Shown here piece by piece: positions 41,976 to 50,623 of a stretch of 64,000 nucleotides of DNA; position 1 is the stretch's first letter; every line of letters starts with the position of its first letter. The notes below the pieces were generated by a model. It was not told where the DNA came from, did no database searches, and saw nothing but the letters and a program-made list of their open reading frames with translations. The DNA is taken from positions 62,001 to 126,000 of the forward strand of contig JAPKMP010000002.1 of NCBI GenBank assembly GCA_026645935.1, written 5' to 3'. Made by a program: the position numbers and the translations under genes. Source of the stretch: Candidatus Villigracilaceae bacterium (lineage in GTDB: Bacteria > Chloroflexota > Anaerolineae > Anaerolineales > Villigracilaceae).

Positions 41976-43069
41976 TTTTTTTCCTCTTTTTCGCCTTCCT
42001 TGCCGCTTTCGGATTGTTCATCCTCGTCGCTCGGCATGGATTGACCCGCCAACTGCTCGATGCGTTCCTGCAATTGTTCGGTGGTCATCTCCGCCTGTTG
42101 GAACGGCGTCCGCTTGATGCGGTGAGGGAGAGCGAGTTCGGCGGCGAGGGCGATGTCGTGATCGTTGATCTTGGTGCGGCCCTCCAGGGCGGCTTCAGCT
42201 CGCGCGGCTTTGAGGATGACCATATCTGCGCGGTGGCCATCCACGTTCAGAGAAGCGGTCAGCGCCGCAATCGAAAGCAGGTCGCGCGTGCTGTATTTAA
42301 CCTGGTCCACCAATTCACGTGCGTTGGCGATCTGCTTGGAAAGTTCCTCTTCCTTCGGGAGCCATTGCTTGCGGAAGGCTTCAGGATCACGTTCGTAGGC
42401 GATGTTGCGTTCCATGATCGTCATGCGTTCGCGCGCATCGCGGATTCCCACGATGTCGACGGACAGCGCGAAGCGGTCCAGCAGCTGGGGACGCAGATCC
42501 CCTTCTTCAGGATTCATCGTCCCGACGAGGATGAAGCGGGCGGGATGCGCGAAGGAGATGCCTTCCCGTTCCACCGTGTTTACCCCCATGGCGGCTGAAT
42601 CCAAAAGGATATCCACCACGTGGTCGTCGAGCAGGTTCACTTCGTCGATGTAGAGCAATCCGCGGTTGGCATTGGCTAGCACGCCCGGCTCGAAGTGACG
42701 CTCGCCTTTTTGAATGGCTTTTTCGATGTCCAGAGTGCCGACCACACGGTCCTCCGTGGCGGAGACAGGCAGGTTAATGAACGGGGTGGAACGTTCAGAA
42801 TAGGGAAGTTTTTTGCTCGAAGCGGCGCGTTCCTTGCACTCCGTGCACCAGGTTCCGGGTTTATCGGGATCGCAGCCAAAGCGGCAATCCTGAACCACTT
42901 TTACATGGGGAAGAAGTGCGGCAAGCGAACGCGCGGCGGTGGATTTGGCTGTGCCGCGTTCACCGCGGATCAACACGCCGCCGATGCGGGTATCCACGGC
43001 GTTGAGAATGAGCGCGCGCCTCATGCGCTCCTGGCCGACGATAGCAGTAAAGGGGAAAATGGCAGGCAT
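41969..43069 (-). CDS. Magnesium/cobalt chelatase ATPase subunit (ChlI/CobS-like)
   Basis: The 366-residue AAA+ protein has Walker A GERGTAKST (36-44), Walker B LYIDEVNLLDDHVVD, the arginine-rich GTMNPEEGDLRPQLLDRF sensor region and the family C-terminal four-helix part. It is the ATPase motor subunit of a Mg- or Co-chelatase inserting metal into a tetrapyrrole. The frame ends with an acidic tail (EEGEKEEKKT-like) at TAA 41969, immediately after a run of nine A where the ChlD frame takes over. GGAG precedes the ATG. Which metal is used cannot be seen. Confidence 0.92.
   Translation of the reverse strand: MPAIFPFTAIVGQERMRRALILNAVDTRIGGVLIRGERGTAKSTAARSLAALLPHVKVVQDCRFGCDPDKPGTWCTECKERAASSKKLPYSERSTPFINLPVSATEDRVVGTLDIEKAIQKGERHFEPGVLANANRGLLYIDEVNLLDDHVVDILLDSAAMGVNTVEREGISFAHPARFILVGTMNPEEGDLRPQLLDRFALSVDIVGIRDARERMTIMERNIAYERDPEAFRKQWLPKEEELSKQIANARELVDQVKYSTRDLLSIAALTASLNVDGHRADMVILKAARAEAALEGRTKINDHDIALAAELALPHRIKRTPFQQAEMTTEQLQERIEQLAGQSMPSDEDEQSESGKEGEKEEKKT
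41973..41989 (-). promoter_or_regulatory. Probable -1 programmed frameshift site (A9)
   Basis: On the minus strand AAAGAGG precedes nine A (41982-41974) and then CTT. In the ChlI frame the codons are GAA-AAA-AAA-ACT-TAA; slipping back one base gives AAA-AAC-TTA-AAA and joins the ChlD frame. The AGAGG just upstream resembles a Shine-Dalgarno stimulator. Confidence 0.7.
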
Positions 43070-43146
43070 CTATTTACTCCAGCCCGTGATTATAACGCTT
43101 GTTTATCAAAGCAGCGCATTTTCGCAACGGTTTACGTGCATGAGGG

Positions 43147-43175
43147 TTGTCAACTTGTCGTTTCACTTGTATAAT
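43147..43175 (+). promoter_or_regulatory. rpsA promoter
   Basis: TTGTCA (43147-43152), 17 bases, TATAAT (43170-43175), 33 bases before the GTG start. Confidence 0.7.
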
Positions 43176-43208
43176 CCCGCTCATATTTCGATTAGCCGGA
43201 GTTCACGA

Positions 43209-44420
43209 GTGACTGACCAAAAAGAAACCCTGAGCGGGACATCAAATGCGCAGGGAGATCAGAACAACAATCAATCGATGGAGGCGCTGTTAGCATCTGA
43301 ATCGTTGAGCATTGATCTTCCCAAGGCAGGCGAGATTCGCAAAGGGACCATAGCAAGTATTTCACCGAACCAAATCCTGATCAGTATCGGGGCGAAGTCC
43401 GAGGGTGTTGTCGCGGGCAAGGAACTGGAGCAGTTGACCCAGGAGGAGCGCGAAGCCCTCAAGGTCGGTCAAGAATTGGATGTTTTTGTCATCGTTCCCG
43501 AAGACGCGAACGGCAATGTTGTCCTTTCGCTAAAGCGCGCCTTCGAGCAGATCGCTTGGGAAAACGTGGAAAAAATGATCACCGATGAGACCGTGCTGGA
43601 TACCAAGATCATCGGTTTCAACAAGGGCGGGCTCATCGCCGCGGTCGGCAACCTGCGCGGCTTCATTCCTTCATCGCAGATCAGCGCCGCGCGCCGCGCC
43701 CAATCCACCGGCGACAAACCCGAACAACGTTATCAGAAGATGGTTGGCCAGCCCATTTCCGTACGAATCGTGGAAGTGGATCGTGAACGCCGTCGATTGA
43801 TCCTATCCGAACGCGCTGCCAGCGCGGAATCCCGTTCCGAGTTAAAGGAACGCGTCATCAACGAACTCCAGGAAGGGCAGACCTATTCAGGCCGGGTAAC
43901 CAGCCTGGCAGACTTCGGCGCTTTTGTCAACATCAACGGCGCAGACGGTCTCGTCCATCTTTCAGAAATCTCCTGGGACCATGTCACTCATCCCAAGGAA
44001 GTGCTTGAAGTGGGGCAGGAGGTCAACGTCAAGGTCATCAACATCGACCGCGATAAGAAGCGCATTGGGCTTTCCATCCGCGCCTTGCAGGAAGATCCCT
44101 GGAAGAGCCGCATGTCGAAGTTCAGCGTCGGTCAACTCGTGGAGGGCGCGATCACGCGGCTGACGAAGTTCGGCGCATTCGCCAGGCTCGAAGGCGATAT
44201 CGAGGGTCTCATCCACATCTCCGAGTTGAGCGAGAACCGTGTCGAACATCCCAAGGAAGTTTTGCATGAGGGCGATGTTAAGACCCTGCGCATCATCCGC
44301 ATCGACCCCGACCAGCATCGCATCGGCTTGAGCCTCCGAAAAGTCGACTCAGCCGCCTACGCCGACAAAGACTTCAAGATGCTCACCAAAGACTTCGGTC
44401 AGGACGAAAACAAGGAGTAA
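43209..44420 (+). CDS. rpsA: 30S ribosomal protein S1
   Basis: The 403-residue protein holds four S1 domains: GEIRKGTIASISPNQILISI, DTKIIGFNKGGLIAAVGNLRG, GQTYSGRVTSLADFGAFVNI and GQLVEGAITRLTKFGAFARL open them in order. The third and fourth are the most canonical. S1 binds mRNA at the ribosome and helps initiation. The four-domain form is shorter than the six-domain S1 of enterobacteria. The start is GTG 43209 with GGAG seven bases upstream; the longer open frame overlaps the chelatase gene and is rejected. A clean promoter and terminator flank the gene. Confidence 0.92.
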   Translation: MTDQKETLSGTSNAQGDQNNNQSMEALLASESLSIDLPKAGEIRKGTIASISPNQILISIGAKSEGVVAGKELEQLTQEEREALKVGQELDVFVIVPEDANGNVVLSLKRAFEQIAWENVEKMITDETVLDTKIIGFNKGGLIAAVGNLRGFIPSSQISAARRAQSTGDKPEQRYQKMVGQPISVRIVEVDRERRRLILSERAASAESRSELKERVINELQEGQTYSGRVTSLADFGAFVNINGADGLVHLSEISWDHVTHPKEVLEVGQEVNVKVINIDRDKKRIGLSIRALQEDPWKSRMSKFSVGQLVEGAITRLTKFGAFARLEGDIEGLIHISELSENRVEHPKEVLHEGDVKTLRIIRIDPDQHRIGLSLRKVDSAAYADKDFKMLTKDFGQDENKE

Positions 44421-44424
44421 ACAG

Positions 44425-44448
44425 AGCGCACCGAAAGGTGCGCTTTTT
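44425..44448 (+). terminator. rpsA terminator
   Basis: AGCGCACC (44425-44432), GAAA loop, GGTGCGCT (44437-44444), then a T-run, eight bases before the next ATG. Confidence 0.85.
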
Positions 44449-44454
44449 GATTTC

Positions 44455-45555
44455 ATGGAACTCATGCCTTTGATGGTCGATGCGCACGCGGATATCGCCT
44501 ACAACATGCTCAGATATGGGCGCGATTACGCCCGCTCCATTTCAGAAACCCGCGCGCTAGAATCGGGCAGCTTTACTGTAAAGGATAACGGCGATTCGTT
44601 GATCAGCTGGCAGGAATACCAGCGGGGACGGATTGCCGTTATTTTTTCGACCCTCTTTGCGCCGCCGATCCGTTTTCGAACGCAGGAAGCCGACAAGATT
44701 GTGTATAAAAATTTCGACGAAGCGCACGAGCTTTACTCTGATCAACTCGATGTCTATCATCGAATGCAGGATTCCATGCCGGACAAGTTCCGGATCCTCG
44801 CCTCGAAACGGGACCTGGAACTGCATCTTGACCATTGGAACTCATCCACACCAGAAGCGACTCATCCCGTGGGCATGGTCATCCTTATGGAAGGCGCCGA
44901 AGCGATTCGCGCTCTCTCTGAATTGGAAATGTGGCATGAGCGCGGAATCCGCTTGATCGGTCCCGCCTGGGTCGGCACGCGTTATTGCGGCGGCTGGAAG
45001 GAGCCCGGTCCTCTGACCGATGACGGACGCAAACTTCTCTCAGCAATGGCGGACTTTAATTTCACCCTCGACCTCAGCCACATGGATGAACGTGCCGCCG
45101 TAGAAGCGCTCGATACATATGAAGGACCCATCGTTGGCACACATGCCAATTGCGCGGCATTGATGCAGAACCCGAATACGAACCGGCATTTTACCGACAG
45201 AATCATCGAAGGCATTATCGAGCGCGACGGAGTTGTTGGAATCGTCCCATTCAATACCTACTTAAAGGTCGGCTGGCTTCGGGATAAGGGAAGCAGACGC
45301 GAAGAAGTCCCACTCGATGCCGTCGTCAATCACATCGATCACGTCTGCCAGCTTGCCGGTGATTCGCTGCACGCGGGCATTGGCTCCGACTTCGACGGCG
45401 GCTTCGGTTTGCAGTCTGTCCCGCCGGAAATTGATACAATTGCAGACCTGCAAAAACTGGTATCCTTATTGAAGGCTCGCGGCTATTCCGCCGCCGACGC
45501 CGCAAACATCCTCGGCGGAAACTGGATTTCCCGCTTGAAACGCGATCTGCCATAA
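44455..45555 (+). CDS. Membrane dipeptidase-like (peptidase M19)
   Basis: The 366-residue TIM-barrel metallopeptidase has the zinc ligands of the family: HxD in LMVDAHADIAYN near the start, Glu in VILMEGAEAI, His in LDLSHMDE and His in VGTHANC, with GIGSDFDGGFG near the end. M19 enzymes hydrolyse dipeptides, including D-amino-acid dipeptides. The first ATG is 44455, directly after the rpsA terminator, so its expression may depend on readthrough or a promoter inside. No signal peptide is seen. Confidence 0.9.
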   Translation: MELMPLMVDAHADIAYNMLRYGRDYARSISETRALESGSFTVKDNGDSLISWQEYQRGRIAVIFSTLFAPPIRFRTQEADKIVYKNFDEAHELYSDQLDVYHRMQDSMPDKFRILASKRDLELHLDHWNSSTPEATHPVGMVILMEGAEAIRALSELEMWHERGIRLIGPAWVGTRYCGGWKEPGPLTDDGRKLLSAMADFNFTLDLSHMDERAAVEALDTYEGPIVGTHANCAALMQNPNTNRHFTDRIIEGIIERDGVVGIVPFNTYLKVGWLRDKGSRREEVPLDAVVNHIDHVCQLAGDSLHAGIGSDFDGGFGLQSVPPEIDTIADLQKLVSLLKARGYSAADAANILGGNWISRLKRDLP

Positions 45556-45576
45556 TCACTGAATCAATAATAATCC

Positions 45577-46044
45577 ATGTCAAACCGTCCCGCATCTTCA
45601 CCTGTTCCCACCACGCCGCGCGCTGACGACATCACTTCGCCGCGAATTCGACTTAGCCTTGTTATTATCTTCATTGGTCTTTTCATTTTCATGGTGGGCG
45701 CGAAACCCGCATACTTCGGCTGGGATCGCAGCCCCGTGGTTGGTTTTGTTCAAATCGTCGTCTTCCTTTTCGGCTTGGCGTTCATTTGTCTCGGCGGGTA
45801 TCTTGGCTTGCACTCTTTGTGGTGGGGGATCGAGCGCACGATCGTCTCCGACATCGGCTCGCGTTTGGTTGCCACCGGGTACGTCTTCTCCGTTTTTGCC
45901 GGGCTTGCAGATATCGTCGGAATGGGCTCACACCCGTTTCCACAAGTCCCATATTTTGGTCCCTGGCAGGCGGCGGGCGTGATGATCGGGCAGGGCATCA
46001 TCGCGCTTGGATTCTTGATGATGGTTCCCTTCCGGTATAAGTAA
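45577..46044 (+). CDS. Small membrane protein of unknown function
   Basis: The 155-residue protein has four hydrophobic segments (about 28-48, 57-78, 98-118 and 131-151) and a Pro/Ser/Thr-rich N-terminal tail of 25 residues. I do not recognise a family. It follows the dipeptidase gene by 21 bases on the same strand and may be co-transcribed. The last helix ends in PFRYK at the C-terminus. Confidence 0.6.
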   Translation: MSNRPASSPVPTTPRADDITSPRIRLSLVIIFIGLFIFMVGAKPAYFGWDRSPVVGFVQIVVFLFGLAFICLGGYLGLHSLWWGIERTIVSDIGSRLVATGYVFSVFAGLADIVGMGSHPFPQVPYFGPWQAAGVMIGQGIIALGFLMMVPFRYK

Positions 46045-46247
46045 ATGGCTATTAGTGGAAAGAGCCACATATCTCGCAAATGAGGAGGATTGGAAAAATC
46101 GCATGAGAAAAACCCACAAAGGTCTGTGTCATCTGGGGTTAATCAAATTTTCGATTCCTATTAACCTAAGATCCGATATTCGTAATCTTGTGTGACTGGT
46201 TCACGAATGTAATTTTCATCGTCTTCACCGAATCGGAAACCACTACC

Positions 46248-46275
46248 TTGACGGAATTCCGTTTCTGCCTATAAT
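46248..46275 (+). promoter_or_regulatory. ilv-leu operon promoter
   Basis: TTGACG (46248-46253), 16 bases, TATAAT (46270-46275), about 22 bases before the leader peptide ATG. Confidence 0.75.
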
Positions 46276-46297
46276 CGGGCGAAATATCCAAAACCAG

Positions 46298-46402
46298 ATG
46301 AACATATTCTTCACCCTCTCCCTTATTGTCGTCCTTACCATTGTCCTTATTATTGAAGGACAATTTTCGGTTAGGATGGCAACGGTGAGAGTGATGAAAT
46401 AA
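46298..46402 (+). CDS. Leu/Ile/Val-rich leader peptide of the ilv-leu operon
   Basis: The 34-residue frame contains LSLIVVLTIVLII (residues 7-19), twelve of thirteen residues being Leu, Ile, Val or Ser/Thr and ten of them branched-chain. It lies between the operon promoter and a terminator, and the codons GTC-CTT-ACC-ATT-GTC-CTT overlap the first RNA arm of the attenuator. Scarcity of any branched-chain amino acid would stall ribosomes here. Shine-Dalgarno is weak. Confidence 0.85.
   Translation: MNIFFTLSLIVVLTIVLIIEGQFSVRMATVRVMK
46333..46375 (+). promoter_or_regulatory. ilv attenuator 1:2 protector hairpin
   Basis: TTGTCCTT (46341-46348) pairs perfectly with AAGGACAA (46356-46363). The stem can extend with CCTTACC (46333-46339) against GGTTAGG (46369-46375), one mismatch. 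It competes with the antiterminator. Confidence 0.75.
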
Positions 46403-46435
46403 CACTCAAGGTAAACGCAAAGAGCCGCCCTAACC
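46369..46435 (+). promoter_or_regulatory. ilv attenuator 2:3 antiterminator
   Basis: GGTTAGGATGGC (46369-46380) pairs with GCCGCCCTAACC (46424-46435) at 11 of 12 positions, one of them G-U. This occupies the 5' arm and loop of the terminator at 46421-46447. Confidence 0.8.
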
Positions 46436-46454
46436 ATGGGCGGCTCTTTTGTTT
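46421..46454 (+). terminator. ilv attenuator terminator
   Basis: AGAGCCGCCC (46421-46430) pairs perfectly with GGGCGGCTCT (46438-46447), seven-base loop, then TTTGTTTG. It lies 86 bases before ilvD. Confidence 0.88.
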
Positions 46455-46533
46455 GCGGACGTAAGAGAACGTCCGCTGCGCAAGAAATCCACGCGTAGAA
46501 GGCGCTCTCCAGCGCCGACACCAAAGGAGCCGC

Positions 46534-48201
46534 ATGAGATCAGATACAGTCAAGAAAGGGTACGAGAAAGCGCCGCATCGCGCGTTGTTACGCGCCACCG
46601 GCTTGAAGGATGAAGATTTCAACAAGCCATTTGTTGCGATTGTCAATTCTTATGTCGATGTTGTGCCCGGTCATGTGCATTTGCAGGAGTTCGGCAAACT
46701 GGTAAAGGATGCTGCCCGCGCGGCTGGCGCAGTTCCGTTTGAGTTCAACACCATCGGCGTGGATGACGGCATCGCGATGGGACACATGGGGATGAAGTAC
46801 TCGCTTCCTTCGCGTGAGTTGATCGCCGACTGCGTGGAGACCATGATCGAAGCGCATCGTTTCGATGCGATGGTCTGCATCCCGAACTGTGACAAGATCG
46901 TTCCCGGAATGTTGCTGGCGGCAATGCGCGTCAACGTGCCGACCATCTTCGTATCTGGTGGCGCGATGAAAGCCGGTATGACTCCCGAAGGCGAAGCCAT
47001 CGACTTGATCTCCGTCTTTGAAGGAGTCGGCGCTTATTCAGCGGGCAAGATCGACGAAAAGCGTCTCCTGACTCTGGAGAAGTTTGCCTGCCCTTCCTGC
47101 GGCTCCTGCTCCGGGATGTTTACCGCCAACTCGATGAACTGCTTGATGGAAGTGATCGGTTTGGCTTTACCTTTCAATGGTTCTGCTTTGGCAAAGACTC
47201 CTGAGCGTGAGGCGTTAGCGAAACAAGCGGCGGCTCAGATCATGACTTTGATCGGGCGTGATCTCAAACCGCGTGACATCGTCACAGCCGAAGCCATCGA
47301 CGACGCTTTCGCGTTGGATATGGCGATGGGTGGCTCGTCCAACACAGTGCTGCATACCTTGGCATTAGCCAACGAAGCCGGTGTGGACTATCCGCTGGAA
47401 CGAATCAACGCCGTGGCGGACAAAGTGCCGCACATCTGCAAGGTGAGCCCGGCGGGCAAATGGCATATGGAAGATGTGCATCGCGCGGGCGGAATCCCGG
47501 CGATCTTGAACGAAATCCAATGGGGGACGGGCATGTTGCATTTTGATCGTTTGACAGTAACAGGAAAGACTCTGGGGGAATCGATTCAAGGCTGCGATAT
47601 CAAGGATGAAGAAGTGATTCGTCGATATGACAACGCCCATTCCAAACGCGGAGGGTTGTCCATTTTGTTTGGCAATCTGGCTCCGAAAGGGGCAGTGGTG
47701 AAGGTTGGTGGCGTGAGCGAGGCGATGATGAAGTTCGAAGGACCGGCTGTGATTTTTGAATCGCAGGATGAGGCGATGGCGGGAATCCTGGCTGGAAAGG
47801 TCAAGGCTGGCGATTGTGTCGTTGTCCGCTATGAAGGTCCCAAAGGCGGACCGGGAATGCAGGAGATGCTTTCGCCCACGTCTGCGATCATGGGGCAGGG
47901 ACTCGGCGACAAGGTGGCGCTCATCACGGATGGACGATTCAGCGGCGGGACGCGCGGCGCATGTATCGGTCATGTCTCACCGGAGGCGGCGGCGGACGGT
48001 CCAATTGCGGCGTTGAAGGCTGGGGACTTGGTCCAAATCGATTTGGTGGCTCGCACGCTCAATGTCAGGTTAAGCGAGGCGGAGATTCAGAGTCGGCTCG
48101 AAGCGCTGCCGAAGTTTGAATCCAAAATCACATCCAAATGGTTGAAGCGTTATTCGCATTTTGTGACGAGCGCGGATACGGGTGCGGTGTTGCAATCGTA
48201 G
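46534..48201 (+). CDS. ilvD: Dihydroxyacid dehydratase
   Basis: The 555-residue enzyme has the iron-sulfur cysteine motifs CIPNCDK and [17 protein letters not shown], and the C-terminal [20 protein letters not shown] block. It dehydrates 2,3-dihydroxy-isovalerate and 2,3-dihydroxy-3-methylvalerate to the keto acids for Val, Leu and Ile. AAAGGAG precedes the ATG. It is the first structural gene of the operon, right behind the attenuator. Confidence 0.97.
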   Translation: MRSDTVKKGYEKAPHRALLRATGLKDEDFNKPFVAIVNSYVDVVPGHVHLQEFGKLVKDAARAAGAVPFEFNTIGVDDGIAMGHMGMKYSLPSRELIADCVETMIEAHRFDAMVCIPNCDKIVPGMLLAAMRVNVPTIFVSGGAMKAGMTPEGEAIDLISVFEGVGAYSAGKIDEKRLLTLEKFACPSCGSCSGMFTANSMNCLMEVIGLALPFNGSALAKTPEREALAKQAAAQIMTLIGRDLKPRDIVTAEAIDDAFALDMAMGGSSNTVLHTLALANEAGVDYPLERINAVADKVPHICKVSPAGKWHMEDVHRAGGIPAILNEIQWGTGMLHFDRLTVTGKTLGESIQGCDIKDEEVIRRYDNAHSKRGGLSILFGNLAPKGAVVKVGGVSEAMMKFEGPAVIFESQDEAMAGILAGKVKAGDCVVVRYEGPKGGPGMQEMLSPTSAIMGQGLGDKVALITDGRFSGGTRGACIGHVSPEAAADGPIAALKAGDLVQIDLVARTLNVRLSEAEIQSRLEALPKFESKITSKWLKRYSHFVTSADTGAVLQS

Positions 48202-48224
48202 GTCACGCTTCAAGCGTGGCCTAC
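48198..48224. repeat. Hairpin element between ilvD and ilvB
   Basis: GTAGGTCACGC (48198-48208) pairs with GCGTGGCCTAC (48214-48224) with one G-U pair, loop TTCAA. It overlaps the ilvD stop codon. Confidence 0.75.
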
Positions 48225-48236
48225 ATAAGGAGAAGA

Positions 48237-49922
48237 ATGAAAAAGACAGGTGCAGAAATCGTTTGGGAATGTCTCACACGCGAAGGTGTGGAGGTGGTGT
48301 TCGGTTATCCGGGCGGCGCGAACATGCCGATCTACGACGCGATGCTGAATTACCCGGTGCATCATGTGTTGGTGCGGCATGAGCAGGGTGGCGCCCACAT
48401 GGCGGATGGATATGCTCGCGCTTCGGGCAAGGTTGGTGTCGCAATGGCGACATCCGGTCCCGGCGCGACGAATTTGGTGACGGGCATCGCAACCGCAATG
48501 ATGGACTCGGTTCCAGTGGTATTTATCACAGGTCAGGTGGCGGCGCATCTCATCGGCGGGGATGCTTTTCAGGAAACGGATGTGACGGGTATCACGCTAC
48601 CGATCACAAAACATAATTATCTTGTGACCCGCGCAGATGAAATTGCGGAAACGATCCGCGAGGCATTTTACATTGCACGCAGCGGAAGACCCGGACCCGT
48701 GTTGATCGATATTTGCAAGAATGCACAGATCGAATCCTGCGAGTTTGTTTATCCGGATGAAGTAAAACTTCCCGGTTACCAACCCGTCGACCATGCGCCG
48801 AAGGTTTCGTTGGAGGAAGCCGTAAAGCTGATCGAGAGGGCTCATAAACCGGTCATCCTCTGCGGGCACGGCGTTTTGATGTCGAATGCGGAAAATGAAT
48901 TGATGCAATTCGCTGTCAAGACCCAAACACCAGTTGCGAGCACCCTGCTTGGATTGGGCGCATTTCCCGCATCGCATGAATTAAGCCTGGGAATGATGGG
49001 GATGCATGGTGAGGTCCATACCAACCTTGCGATCCAAAATGCCGACCTGCTTCTGGCGTTCGGGATGCGCTTTGATGACCGCGTCACAGGTACGCTGAAG
49101 ACTTATGCGCCGCGCGCAAAGAAAATCCATATCGAGATCGATCCGTCTGAAGTTCACAAGAACGTGCATGTGGATGTGCCGCTTGTCGGGGATTTGAAAA
49201 CCGTCCTGACCGACCTCATCCCGATGCTGGATGAATACGACCACGAGGAATGGAAACAAGAGATCGACGGCTGGAAATCTGAAGCCGATAAACGCAGCAT
49301 CATGAACTGGGAGGAAGATGGCAGGTTGTATGTGGCTCACCTCATTTCGGATATCTGGAGGGCGACCGGAGGCGGCGCGATCGTGACCACCGATGTCGGT
49401 CAGCATCAGATGTGGGCTGCGCAATACTATCAATTGGAACAACCGAACCGTTGGCTCTCCTCGGGCGGCGCCGGGACGATGGGTTTTGGGCTTCCCTCCG
49501 CCATCGGCGCATGGTTTGCCGCGAAGGATCAGGAGATTTGGGCGATCGTTGGCGATGGAGGTTTTCAAATGACCGCCGCCGAGTTGACCACGGCCGTTCA
49601 GGAAGGGTCGAATGTTAAGGTGGCGATCATGAACAACAACTTCCTCGGGATGGTGCGCCAGTGGCAGGAATTCTTTTTCGAGAAGCGTTATTCGGCCGTC
49701 GATATGTTGACGCCTGATTTTGTGAAACTTGCGGATGCGCACGGAGTCCCGGCGAGGCGGGTGACCCGGCGCGAAGAAGTCAATGAAGCCATTGAATGGG
49801 CGCGCAAGATGAAGGGACCCGTCGTCCTGGAATTCAAAGTGGAACGCGAAGACGCTGTTTACCCGATGGTTCCTGCGGGTTCGGCGTTGGATCAAATGAT
49901 ACAGAGACCGGTGAAAGCATAA
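48237..49922 (+). CDS. ilvB: Acetolactate synthase large subunit
   Basis: The 561-residue thiamine-diphosphate enzyme has the N-terminal [18 protein letters not shown] with catalytic Glu in [36 protein letters not shown], and the C-terminal [19 protein letters not shown] ThDP site with [15 protein letters not shown]. It joins two pyruvates, or pyruvate and 2-oxobutyrate, to acetohydroxyacids. AAGGAG precedes ATG 48237; a longer frame overlaps ilvD. It pairs with the small subunit encoded next. Confidence 0.97.
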   Translation: MKKTGAEIVWECLTREGVEVVFGYPGGANMPIYDAMLNYPVHHVLVRHEQGGAHMADGYARASGKVGVAMATSGPGATNLVTGIATAMMDSVPVVFITGQVAAHLIGGDAFQETDVTGITLPITKHNYLVTRADEIAETIREAFYIARSGRPGPVLIDICKNAQIESCEFVYPDEVKLPGYQPVDHAPKVSLEEAVKLIERAHKPVILCGHGVLMSNAENELMQFAVKTQTPVASTLLGLGAFPASHELSLGMMGMHGEVHTNLAIQNADLLLAFGMRFDDRVTGTLKTYAPRAKKIHIEIDPSEVHKNVHVDVPLVGDLKTVLTDLIPMLDEYDHEEWKQEIDGWKSEADKRSIMNWEEDGRLYVAHLISDIWRATGGGAIVTTDVGQHQMWAAQYYQLEQPNRWLSSGGAGTMGFGLPSAIGAWFAAKDQEIWAIVGDGGFQMTAAELTTAVQEGSNVKVAIMNNNFLGMVRQWQEFFFEKRYSAVDMLTPDFVKLADAHGVPARRVTRREEVNEAIEWARKMKGPVVLEFKVEREDAVYPMVPAGSALDQMIQRPVKA

Positions 49923-49988
49923 GAACTTCCCTCCCCCCAAACCTTCTCCCACTGAGAGAGGGGCAGAGGAGATGGATAAGGAGAAAAA

Positions 49989-50549
49989 ATGAACTACACC
50001 TTCATCGCATTGGTAGAAAACAAGCCTGGCGTGCTGAACAGGGTCGCTTCTTTGTTCCGCCGACGTAACTTCAACATCGAATCCCTCGCGGTGGGTCGCA
50101 CGGAGAATCCGGATATCTCGCGCATGACCGTCGTTGTGGATTGCCCGAACGGCGATATGGATGCCCACAAGATCGAAGCGAATTTGTACAAACTCGTCAA
50201 TGTGATCGATGTTCAGGATGTCACGCATCAACCTTCGGTGACCCGCGATCTGGCGCTGATCAAAGTGAAGGTCAGGCCTGAACGCCGCGCAGAGGTCAAT
50301 GGCTTGGCGGATATCTTCCGCGCCCGGATCGTGGATGTTGCCGCCGATTCGGTCATTGTCGAGATTACCGGCACCGAGGACAAGATCGAAGGCATGATCG
50401 AACTGCTGCGTCCCATTGGGATCGTCGAGATGGTCCGCACCGGGCAAATCTCCATGACCCGCGGGGTGATCGACGGCGTGCGCCGCGTGGCCGGGGTGAA
50501 TGGCAATCGCTACGACGATATCGCCGAACTTGCGGCAATGACGCCGTAA
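49989..50549 (+). CDS. ilvN: Acetolactate synthase small (regulatory) subunit
   Basis: The 186-residue protein has an N-terminal ACT domain (YTFIALVENKPGVLNRVASLF, RRRNFNIESLAVG) and the C-terminal ALS_ss_C domain (EITGTEDKIEGMIELLRPIGI...VRTGQISMTRG). It activates the large subunit and confers valine feedback control. AAGGAG precedes the ATG. Its length and domain order are standard. Confidence 0.96.
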   Translation: MNYTFIALVENKPGVLNRVASLFRRRNFNIESLAVGRTENPDISRMTVVVDCPNGDMDAHKIEANLYKLVNVIDVQDVTHQPSVTRDLALIKVKVRPERRAEVNGLADIFRARIVDVAADSVIVEITGTEDKIEGMIELLRPIGIVEMVRTGQISMTRGVIDGVRRVAGVNGNRYDDIAELAAMTP

Positions 50550-50555
50550 TAAACC

Positions 50556-50602
50556 TGTCAACGCGAGGAGTTTGTTTCGTCGCTTTGCTCCTTGCACCGA
50601 CA
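50556..50602. repeat. Decayed REP-like element, copy 2 (ilvN-ilvC gap)
   Basis: GCGAGGAG (50563-50570) pairs with CTCCTTGC (50588-50595) with one G-U pair. On the minus strand the words GCAAGGAG, AAAGCGACGAAACAA and CTCC match the REP family of copies 1 and 3. Confidence 0.55.
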
Positions 50603-50623
50603 TACGACTAGGAGAACACAACA

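Noticed and set aside
42939-43208. N-terminal extension of ribosomal protein S1 in the long open frame
   Set aside because: It overlaps the chelatase gene on the other strand and precedes the promoter and Shine-Dalgarno at 43147-43201; the GTG at 43209 fits the S1 family start.
49923-49988. Hairpin between ilvB and ilvN
   Set aside because: The stretch is C- and G-rich, but pairing is poor with several mismatches, so it is not counted among the operon hairpins.
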